A DNA stretch of 39,914 nucleotides from an uncultured Lachnospiraceae bacterium (lineage in GTDB: Bacteria; Bacillota; Clostridia; Lachnospirales; Lachnospiraceae): positions 1-39,914 of the forward strand of contig CANRGO010000013.1 of NCBI GenBank assembly GCA_947630125.1, read 5' to 3'. This document shows, piece by piece, positions 33,994-39,914 of the stretch. The stretch's first letter is position 1, and each line of letters starts with the position of its first letter. The position numbers were made by a program, and so were the translations under genes. The notes beneath the pieces are model-generated. The model was not told the origin of the DNA, ran no database searches, and saw only the letters and a program-made list of their open reading frames with translations.

Positions 33994-34812
33994 ATGATTA
34001 AACTAGTTGCAAGTGATATTGATGGTACTTTGGTGAAAGATTCCACCCCAAAGCTTTATCCGGAAATCATTGAAGCCATTCAGGAATTAAAAAAGAAGAA
34101 TATTTTATTTTTCGCAGCCAGTGGAAGAACATACGAGAGTATTCGTGCCATGTTTTCAGATGTGGAGACGGATATTGGATATGTAGCAGAAAATGGTGCA
34201 CATATTGTATATCAGGGAAAAAATCTGCATGTTTGCAGTATGAAGAAGTCTCTGGTAGAGGAAATATTTCATGATATTGAACTGTTTGAAAAACCATATG
34301 AATGTGTGGTTTCTACTCCCAATGGCAGTTATCTGAAAAACAACACTTCAGAACGATTTGTGAAGCTTATGGAAGAAGGATATCAAAATAAAATATCTTT
34401 TGTTGAGAATTATCATGATATTTTAGAGCCAATTATCAAAATAGCGCTCTATCATCCTGGAAGCATACGTGATGTGGGTGAAACAGTACTAATTCCGAAG
34501 TGGAGTAAAAAGCTTAAAGTGTGTGTTGCTGGAGAAGAGTGGGTTGATTTTATGGATGCTTCTGTTGATAAAGGAAATGCATTGCAATTTCTACAGCACT
34601 ACTTTCAGATAGTAGAAGATGAGACCATGGCATTTGGCGATAATAGCAATGATGTGGGTATGATGCGTGCAGCAGGCCATAGTTATGCTGTTGAAAACGC
34701 GAGAGATGAAGTAAAACAGGCCGCTAAATATAGTTGTCTGTCTTATGATAAAAAAGGTGTTTATGAAATTTTAAAGGGTTTATATAGGAAAGGAGGGGAG
34801 AGGAATGCATGA
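33994..34812 (+). CDS. Cof-type HAD-IIB family phosphatase
   Basis: A 272-residue haloacid-dehalogenase phosphatase. Motif I is SDIDGT (Asp8 nucleophile, Asp10 acid/base), motif II is AASGRTY, and motifs III/IV are DKGNALQ and FGDNSNDVGMM. The cap between motifs II and III is the Cof type, which usually acts on sugar phosphates or flavin/pyridoxal phosphates. The substrate is unknown. The 3' end overlaps the small acidic gene by eight bases. Confidence 0.88.
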   Translation: MIKLVASDIDGTLVKDSTPKLYPEIIEAIQELKKKNILFFAASGRTYESIRAMFSDVETDIGYVAENGAHIVYQGKNLHVCSMKKSLVEEIFHDIELFEKPYECVVSTPNGSYLKNNTSERFVKLMEEGYQNKISFVENYHDILEPIIKIALYHPGSIRDVGETVLIPKWSKKLKVCVAGEEWVDFMDASVDKGNALQFLQHYFQIVEDETMAFGDNSNDVGMMRAAGHSYAVENARDEVKQAAKYSCLSYDKKGVYEILKGLYRKGGERNA

Positions 34813-35068
34813 ATATGATGATGCAGTACTAACTTGTTTTTTGAAAAAACAGTTAAAACTATTTCCTGAAAAAGTAGCCACAAATCTGGAAGAAGCAGAA
34901 GCTTTCCTGGAAGAATGTATGGCAGTGGTAGTAGATAGCATCGAAGAAGTAGTTGAATACTTTGATGAAGCTGGCATTGATATAGAAGGTTTATCAGAAG
35001 ATGAAATTATCGAGTCAGATGAGGTTTTTGATATCGGTGATGGCAGATATCTTATAGTAGAAGGATAA
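34805..35068 (+). CDS. Small acidic conserved protein
   Basis: An 87-residue protein with 27 or so Asp/Glu residues, no membrane segment and no recognised fold. It opens MHEYDDAVLTCFLKKQ, has a helical LEEAEAFLEEC block and ends DEVFDIGDGRYLIVEG. I recall similar proteins in Lachnospiraceae databases under the name glyoxalase, but no glyoxalase motif or length is present, so that name should not be used. AAAGGAGGGGAG before the ATG is a strong ribosome site within the end of the HAD gene, implying coupled translation. Confidence 0.75.
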   Translation: MHEYDDAVLTCFLKKQLKLFPEKVATNLEEAEAFLEECMAVVVDSIEEVVEYFDEAGIDIEGLSEDEIIESDEVFDIGDGRYLIVEG

Positions 35069-35104
35069 AAAAATGGCTGCACTTTATGTGCAGCTATTTT
35101 TTTT
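35067..35104 (+). terminator. Bidirectional terminator between convergent genes
   Basis: A 16-position stem with one G·U pair (35067-35082 with 35088-35103) has a five-base loop, A-rich on one side and T-rich on the other. It serves the small acidic gene and the minus-strand HAD gene. Confidence 0.9.
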
Positions 35105-35942
35105 ATAGTTTAAAAAATTCACGTAAATATGGAACGAGGCCATCCTGATTATTATCATTCTCGGTTATATAAGTCGCAACTTTTTTAACTCCATCTGTTC
35201 CATTTTTCATAGCTAGAGAAGTTCCTGCAGCAAGGAGCATACTAATATCGTTCTCCTGATCACCAGCAGCAATGGTGTTAACAAGAGGAATATCTAAATC
35301 GTCTGCCAATCGTTGAAGAGCAGTTCCCTTACCAGAATTTGCCGGAAAAATCTCCAATAGATGATCAGATGAATAAAGGGTGTCTAAAATACCGGAGTAG
35401 TTTTGCTCTATCTCTTTTCGTAGAGGGTCTAGTTTTTCGGCTCCATGATGGCTCATGGCTAAAATTTTAAAAGGACCGTTTTCTAAGTGCATTAGGATAT
35501 TATCTGTATAAATAACGGGAAGTTTTACGATAGAAGCATAATTATCAAGTTCAGGGCTATTTCTTTTACAGATAATTTGTGTTTCGTTATACGTTTGTAC
35601 ATGCAATTGATGATTATGAGCCAATTGAAAGACGGGTTCAACCAAAGATTTTTCGATACGATGTTCGTAAATCGTTTTCTTTTGCTCACAGTTATAGATG
35701 ACACCGCCATTAAAACCTATTAAAAAAACATGATGATCAGGCAATTGAAGCTGTTCCTTAACCTGTTTAATACTTTGAAGAGGTCGGCCTGAGGAAAGAA
35801 CCAGGTAGTGATTTTGTTTTACTATCTGATCTAAGCAACGTCTTGTTTCTTCCCCAATTGTCTTGGTAGAATTTAATAAAGTACCGTCTAAATCAGAGAA
35901 AAATATTTTGCGATTCGAGATGTTATGTGTTTGTGTTGTCAT
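35103..35942 (-). CDS. Cof-type HAD-IIB family phosphatase (second copy)
   Basis: A 279-residue HAD phosphatase with SDLDGTLLNS (motif I), LSSGRPLQS (motif II), SGKGTALQRLADDL and AAGDQENDISML (motifs III/IV). It is only distantly similar to the HAD protein at 33994, so it is not a recent duplicate. The start has GAAAGG eight bases upstream and lies 20 bases inside the end of the PHP gene, so the two are coupled. The substrate is unknown. Confidence 0.87.
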   Translation of the reverse strand: MTTQTHNISNRKIFFSDLDGTLLNSTKTIGEETRRCLDQIVKQNHYLVLSSGRPLQSIKQVKEQLQLPDHHVFLIGFNGGVIYNCEQKKTIYEHRIEKSLVEPVFQLAHNHQLHVQTYNETQIICKRNSPELDNYASIVKLPVIYTDNILMHLENGPFKILAMSHHGAEKLDPLRKEIEQNYSGILDTLYSSDHLLEIFPANSGKGTALQRLADDLDIPLVNTIAAGDQENDISMLLAAGTSLAMKNGTDGVKKVATYITENDNNQDGLVPYLREFFKL

Positions 35943-36783
35943 GTGTCAGCCTTTCTTTTAATTTAAGTAATATTTCTTCTGGAATAAAGAGTTTGCCATA
36001 GCCAGTAGCCAGTTCCAGGCTTGGTTTGGCTAATCCATGAAAGTCAGAACCTCCGCTAAATAGCAATTGATATTTCATTGCTAGTTTCTTCATGTCTCGT
36101 TCTTCAGATGCAGAATATGTGCTGTAAATAACCTCCATGCCATCTAAACCATGTTCTTTTAAATGAGCAACTAAAAGATCCAGCTGTTTTTTCGTCATGG
36201 AATAAAGGGTAGGATGAGCCAGAATTGCAAGTCCGCCGGCTTGATGAATCAAAGCAATGGCATCCTCGGGACGTACTTTTTCTCTTCCTACAAAATAAGG
36301 ACAGTGATCTCCAATATATTTTGTAAAGGCTGTAGATAATTCTTTGATATAGCCTTTGTTTAGCATATACCTTGCAAAATGCGATCTTGTAATAACTGCC
36401 CCGGGAAACATTTCTTGAAGTTCTATATAGGAAATAGGAAGGCCGGCTGTTGTTAACTTTTCACACATCCTTTGATTCCTAATTTCTCTGGAATCTAAAA
36501 AAGGTTCTACCTGTTTTAAAAATTCCTCTTTTTTATAATCCAAAAGGAGACCGAGGATATGGATGTCCCTTCCTTGATATTCCGTGGAAAATTCTATTCC
36601 AGGGATGATTTCCAGATTCGTATTCTGGGCAGCTAGTATGGCTTCATCCAAGCCCGAAAAGGTGTCGTGATCAGTTAGTGCCAAGGCTTTTAATCCTTTT
36701 TTTAAGGCATAATGAACAAGTTCAGTGGGACTTAGTGAACCATCTGATTTATTAGAATGTGCATGTAGGTCTACAATGTTCAT
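35923..36783 (-). CDS. PHP domain phosphoesterase (TrpH/RNase AM-like)
   Basis: A 286-residue metal-dependent phosphoesterase. Metal ligands of the PHP fold are all visible: DLHAHSNKSDGSL, LTDHDTFSG, PGIEFSTE, RSHFARY, LAHPTLY and GGSDFHG. The family hydrolyses 3',5'-nucleoside bisphosphates and short RNA 5' ends. The ATG at 36783 has GAGAGG six bases upstream; the longer frame to 36816 starts inside the neighbour's terminator and is rejected. The HAD phosphatase downstream may act in the same salvage step. Confidence 0.9.
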   Translation of the reverse strand: MNIVDLHAHSNKSDGSLSPTELVHYALKKGLKALALTDHDTFSGLDEAILAAQNTNLEIIPGIEFSTEYQGRDIHILGLLLDYKKEEFLKQVEPFLDSREIRNQRMCEKLTTAGLPISYIELQEMFPGAVITRSHFARYMLNKGYIKELSTAFTKYIGDHCPYFVGREKVRPEDAIALIHQAGGLAILAHPTLYSMTKKQLDLLVAHLKEHGLDGMEVIYSTYSASEERDMKKLAMKYQLLFSGGSDFHGLAKPSLELATGYGKLFIPEEILLKLKERLTHDNTNT

Positions 36784-36814
36784 AGTTTTCCTCTCTATTA
36801 TGTTTTTTGATTTC

Positions 36815-36839
36815 AAAAAAGAGCGGTATAAAACCGCTC
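36815..36839 (-). terminator. Terminator of the ABC-F gene
   Basis: On the minus strand, GAGCGGT/ACCGCTC (36833-36839 with 36821-36827) with a five-base loop is followed by six T (36815-36820). It lies between the ABC-F stop and the PHP start. Confidence 0.85.
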
Positions 36840-36845
36840 CTATTT

Positions 36846-38480
36846 TTAATCTTCGTCATCTTCTTTTGAGTTGTAAACAGTTCTTTTACGAGCCATTTCA
36901 TCACTTTCAAGATACTCGTCATAGGTTGTGATTTTATCAATCAAGGTACCATTTGGAAGGATTTCCATGATGTGATTTGCAGTTGTCTGAACGATTTGGT
37001 GATCGTGACAAGAGAATAATATTACACCAGGGAATTTAATCATTCCGTTATTTAATGCAGTGATTGATTCCATATCCAAGTGATTGGTAGGTTCATCTAA
37101 GATCAGACAGTTTGAACCACTGATCATCATTTTTGATAAAAGACAACGTACTTTTTCTCCACCAGACAGGATTTTAACTTTTTTTACACCATCTTCACCT
37201 GCAAATAACATACGTCCTAAGAAACCACGTACATAAGTTACATCTTTCACAGGAGAGTAGCCTGTCAGCCAGTCTACAATGGTTAAATCGTTATCGAATT
37301 CTTCTGTGCTGTCTTTTGGGAAATATGCTTTGGTGGTTGTAATTCCCCATTTGAAAGAGCCAGAATCAGGTTCCATTTCCCCAGTAATGATTTTAAATAA
37401 AACGGTCTTTGCAAGCTCGTTACCACCAACAAAAGCCATTTTGTCTTCACGGGTTACGATAAAGCTTACATTATCTAAAACTTTTTCTCCGTTGATTGTT
37501 TTTGAGATATTTTCAACATTTAAAACTTCGTTTCCGATTTCACGATCTGGTCTGAAATCAATGTAAGGATATTTTCTGCTGGAAGGACGAATATCATCCA
37601 ATTCTATTTTTTCCAAAGCTTTTTTACGTGAAGTAGCCTGTTTTGATTTGGAAGCATTTGCAGAAAATCGTGTAATAAATTCCTGAAGTTCTTTGATACG
37701 TTCTTCTTTTTTCTTATTGGCATCTTTCATCTGGCGAACCATCAACTGACTGGATTCATACCAGAAATCGTAGTTTCCGGCATAAAGCTGAATTTTACCA
37801 TAATCAATATCTGCGATATGGGTACATACTTTATTTAAAAAGTAACGATCATGTGACACCACAATAACAGTGTTTTCAAAATCAATTAAAAAGTTTTCAA
37901 GCCATGCAATGGCATCTAAATCCAAATGGTTCGTAGGCTCATCTAATAATAAGATATCTGGATTACCAAATAATGCTTTTGCAAGCAAAACCTTCACTTT
38001 ATCAGCACCATTTAATTCTGCCATCTGTGTATAATGAAGAGAGGTGTCAACACCAAGACCATTTAATAAAGTAGACGCATTAGATTCGGATTCCCAACCA
38101 TCCATTTCAGCAAATTCGCCTTCTAATTCACTTGCTCTGATTCCATCCTCATCACTGAAGTCTTCTTTTGCATAAATCACTTCTTTTTCTTTCATAATTT
38201 CATACAGTCTGACATTACCCATAATAACTACATCCATTACGGTGTAACTATCATATTTAAAATGATCCTGTTCTAAAAATGAGAGACGTTGTCCTGGAGT
38301 AATAATAATATCACCAGTAGTTGTTTCAAGTTTTCCGGAAAGAATTTTTAAAAAGGTAGATTTTCCGGCACCGTTTGCACCGATTAGGCCATAACAATTG
38401 CCTTCTGTAAATTTAATATTTACTTCTTCAAATAGAGCCTTTTTACCAATTCTAAGTGTTACATTATTTGCACTAATCAT
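36846..38480 (-). CDS. ABC-F family ATPase (ribosome-associated type)
   Basis: A 544-residue protein with two ABC domains and no membrane part. Domain 1 has Walker A GANGAGKST and Walker B LLLDEPTNHLD with the signature written LNGAD. The linker between the domains (about residues 240-310) is helical, as in translation factors of the EttA/YbiT/YkpA group. Domain 2 has a canonical LSGGEKVR signature and LILDEPTNHLD, but its Walker A reads GGNELAKT, without the usual GxGK. ABC-F proteins act on the ribosome in elongation or antibiotic protection. The C-terminal acidic tail (SKEDDED) is short. Its ribosome site is GGAAGG with an 11-base spacer. Confidence 0.88.
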   Translation of the reverse strand: MISANNVTLRIGKKALFEEVNIKFTEGNCYGLIGANGAGKSTFLKILSGKLETTTGDIIITPGQRLSFLEQDHFKYDSYTVMDVVIMGNVRLYEIMKEKEVIYAKEDFSDEDGIRASELEGEFAEMDGWESESNASTLLNGLGVDTSLHYTQMAELNGADKVKVLLAKALFGNPDILLLDEPTNHLDLDAIAWLENFLIDFENTVIVVSHDRYFLNKVCTHIADIDYGKIQLYAGNYDFWYESSQLMVRQMKDANKKKEERIKELQEFITRFSANASKSKQATSRKKALEKIELDDIRPSSRKYPYIDFRPDREIGNEVLNVENISKTINGEKVLDNVSFIVTREDKMAFVGGNELAKTVLFKIITGEMEPDSGSFKWGITTTKAYFPKDSTEEFDNDLTIVDWLTGYSPVKDVTYVRGFLGRMLFAGEDGVKKVKILSGGEKVRCLLSKMMISGSNCLILDEPTNHLDMESITALNNGMIKFPGVILFSCHDHQIVQTTANHIMEILPNGTLIDKITTYDEYLESDEMARKRTVYNSKEDDED

Positions 38481-38529
38481 AGTATATAGAACCTTCCAAT
38501 CGAGATAATTTGTTTTTATTGCCTATTAT

Positions 38530-38557
38530 ATTGTACAGAAATCCAAGGATTTTGCAA
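38530..38557 (-). promoter_or_regulatory. Promoter of the ABC-F gene
   Basis: On the minus strand, -35 TTGCAA (38552-38557), a 16-base spacer and -10 TACAAT (38530-38535). A further TATAAT overlaps the -10 five bases on. Confidence 0.55.
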
Positions 38558-38632
38558 GTGTTTTAGATGAAAGACCAAGGAAAACTCTAGAATTTATAAA
38601 AAGTACAGTGGAAACATTAAAAATAAGGATAA

Positions 38633-38661
38633 TGTAAACCAAATTAATATTAGAGTTGACA
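38633..38661 (+). promoter_or_regulatory. BirA-like operator 1 of bioY
   Basis: TGTAAAC and GTTGACA flank a 15-base spacer. This fits the BirA biotin-repressor box of Firmicutes (TGTNAAC-N15-GTTNACA form) with one changed position. The right half-site contains the -35 box, so bound BirA would block polymerase. Confidence 0.7.
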
Positions 38662-38685
38662 ATCAAAACTATTTATTACTATAAT
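38656..38685 (+). promoter_or_regulatory. Promoter of bioY
   Basis: -35 TTGACA (38656-38661), an 18-base spacer and -10 TATAAT (38680-38685), both perfect consensus. It is bracketed by the two BirA-like boxes. Confidence 0.85.
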
Positions 38686-38695
38686 GATTCAAGAA

Positions 38696-38724
38696 TGTCA
38701 ACTAAGTTGTAAATTAAGTTTACA
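38696..38724 (+). promoter_or_regulatory. BirA-like operator 2 of bioY
   Basis: TGTCAAC and GTTTACA flank a 15-base spacer just after the predicted transcription start. Its half-sites are the exact reverse complement of those of operator 1. Confidence 0.7.
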
Positions 38725-38756
38725 TTTAGAAGTTAAAAAAGAGGAGAAATATATAT

Positions 38757-39326
38757 ATGAATAATAAGTGGAAAACCAAAGATTTAACCAAAATGGCTTT
38801 ATTTGTAGCTTTTTTAGCAGTGTCTGCGCTCATCACGATTCCTTTTGGACCGATTCCGTTTACCTTACAAACAGTATTGGTGTATTTGATTGGTTTACTA
38901 TTAAGCCCACTTCAAGGGTTTGTTACGCTGGCAACTTATTTGCTTTTAGGTGCAGTAGGCCTTCCTATTTTTTCGGGTGCAACAGGTGGATTTGGCAAGT
39001 TATTCGGTCCCACAGGTGGATTTTTATTTGGATTTTTGCTTGCAGCTCCTAGTAGTTCATTTGTTTTTCGGAAAGCAGTTTCGTTGCTGAAAAATAAAAA
39101 TAAAACTGCTTTGTTATCAAGTGCATTATTTTCCTTATGTTTCATCGGAACTCCCATTATTTATGGATTGGGAATTATATATATGATGTTTCTAACAAAA
39201 ATGAATGTTTCACAAACCATATCAGTTGCAGTTCTTCCATTTATCGTGCCAGACCTATTTAAAATTATGATTTCTTTGATTCTATTTCTTCCACTACGAA
39301 GAGTTTTTCAATCTTTTGAAAAATAA
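38757..39326 (+). CDS. bioY: Biotin transporter BioY (ECF S-component)
   Basis: A 189-residue membrane protein with about six hydrophobic segments. GGFGKLFGPTGGFLFGF is the BioY signature that forms the biotin pocket, and FTLQTVLVYLIGLLLSP near the N-terminus is also conserved. It binds biotin and works with a shared ECF module (EcfA/EcfA'/EcfT) encoded elsewhere. AGAGGAG lies before the ATG. Two BirA-like boxes around its promoter indicate repression by biotin. Confidence 0.93.
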   Translation: MNNKWKTKDLTKMALFVAFLAVSALITIPFGPIPFTLQTVLVYLIGLLLSPLQGFVTLATYLLLGAVGLPIFSGATGGFGKLFGPTGGFLFGFLLAAPSSSFVFRKAVSLLKNKNKTALLSSALFSLCFIGTPIIYGLGIIYMMFLTKMNVSQTISVAVLPFIVPDLFKIMISLILFLPLRRVFQSFEK

Positions 39327-39358
39327 AAAAACTACTGGTGAAATCCTGATATTATAGG

Positions 39359-39364
39359 TATAAT
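39359..39364 (+). promoter_or_regulatory. Likely -10 box of the GGDEF gene
   Basis: A perfect TATAAT 57 bases before the start codon; no convincing -35 at 17 bases. Confidence 0.35.
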
Positions 39365-39421
39365 AGAAACAGAGTAATTGTTAAGATCTATTATCAATAT
39401 CACGAAAAGAGGTAGCTTACA

Positions 39422-39914
39422 ATGTCATATGGTTCAATTCCGTTAGAAAAAAGGCTGACAGAAAACATTCGAAATTATAATCTCAAACTTTTGTATCCTT
39501 TTGATTTACTTCAGGAATACATTAAAAGTATTGGAAAGATCATGAATTTAAACATTCTGTTAACAGAAAGACATGGTGAAAAGGCTGTTTCTTATGGGAA
39601 CTGTGCAGGATTCCAACCGGATGTAGTGAATAATCCAGGCCATAAAATTAAAATTCAGAGTCGAACAGTGGGACATTTATATTTGATTCAGGAAGACAGT
39701 GAACTTAATCAGGAAGTTCGACATTTTATAGATCAGATGGTTGCTTTCTTGGAAAAAATGGGTGAAGAAGCATATCAACGAAGAGAGATGGCAATTTATC
39801 TGGATGAAATTGATGCGAAATCTCAGAAAAGTATACCAAACATCGGCTTTGGTGAAAAAGAAGATGCTCTTACGGGCCTGTATAACAAAACATATTTTGA
39901 GAATCGTATGCGTG
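39422..39914 (+). CDS. GGDEF-domain protein with GAF-like N-terminus, 3'-truncated
   Basis: The first 164 residues of a gene that continues past the window edge. Residues 20-120 look like a GAF-type sensor fold (IGKIMNLNILLTERHGEKAVSYG, then VGHLYLIQED). A helical linker follows. The last visible stretch EDALTGLYNKTYFENRM is the start of a GGDEF domain, so a diguanylate cyclase is likely, but its active-site GGDEF lies outside the window. AAGAGG lies about ten bases before the ATG. Its cyclase role would oppose the phosphodiesterase gene at the other end of the window. Confidence 0.78.
   Translation, partial: MSYGSIPLEKRLTENIRNYNLKLLYPFDLLQEYIKSIGKIMNLNILLTERHGEKAVSYGNCAGFQPDVVNNPGHKIKIQSRTVGHLYLIQEDSELNQEVRHFIDQMVAFLEKMGEEAYQRREMAIYLDEIDAKSQKSIPNIGFGEKEDALTGLYNKTYFENRMR

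Noticed and set aside
33994-35942. Recent duplication of the two HAD phosphatases
   Set aside because: They share only the family motifs and lie in different operons on opposite strands.
39306-39330. Hairpin TTTTTCAA/TTGAAAAA at the end of bioY
   Set aside because: The stem is AT-only and is not followed by a T-run on the plus strand, so it is a poor terminator.

Overview
The window is AT-rich, densely coding DNA from a low-GC Gram-positive bacterium, most likely a Clostridia member of the Lachnospiraceae type. The grounds are the dgt-dnaG-rpoD-trmK-Nif3 gene run, a class A RNase P RNA, the zinc-ribbon/membrane protein of the DUF6320 type, the uridine-kinase-like protein with a ThrRS-like N-terminus, SD-led starts, and tRNA genes without an encoded CCA. 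It looks like ordinary chromosome. I saw no phage genes, insertion sequences or CRISPR array.

Layout. 1-4.3 kb: the 3' part of a GH31 glycosidase, then a large c-di-GMP protein with two degenerate GGDEF domains and an intact EAL domain. 4.5-6.7 kb: an acyltransferase-3 membrane protein, tRNA-Leu(CAG), a FliD-like protein and tRNA-Leu(AAG). 6.7-9.9 kb: an ester-type cluster, with a DUF6320-like protein and an HHxxxDG acyltransferase on the minus strand facing away from an HSL-family esterase. 9.9-11 kb: lrgA/lrgB-like pair. 11-18.3 kb: dGTPase, primase, housekeeping sigma factor, TrmK, a Nif3-like protein and a nucleoside kinase. 18.3-18.6 kb: rnpB. 18.7-22.5 kb: a membrane-anchored trypsin-like protease, two COG0523 (CobW-type) GTPases and a CmpB-type membrane protein.

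22.5-24.6 kb: pyrBI on the minus strand, preceded by an unannotated 38-codon leader peptide gene, a U-rich tract and an intrinsic terminator. Facing away from it is a PH-domain protein. 24.6-28.2 kb: folC, a membrane-anchored DUF5050-like protein and a fused chorismate mutase-prephenate dehydratase. 28.3-33.9 kb: a polyphosphate operon (DUF815 ATPase, Ppx/GppA-HD, PPK1, Maf). 34-36.8 kb: two HAD phosphatases, a small acidic protein and a PHP phosphoesterase. 36.8-39.9 kb: an ABC-F protein, bioY behind two BirA-like operators, and the start of a GGDEF protein cut by the window end.

The strongest candidate for an undescribed system is the pyrBI leader. Its layout matches the UTP-sensitive, translation-coupled attenuation known from enterobacterial pyrBI rather than the PyrR-type attenuation expected in Gram-positive bacteria. 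The twin BirA operators at bioY and the complementary loss of motifs in the two adjacent COG0523 GTPases are next in interest.
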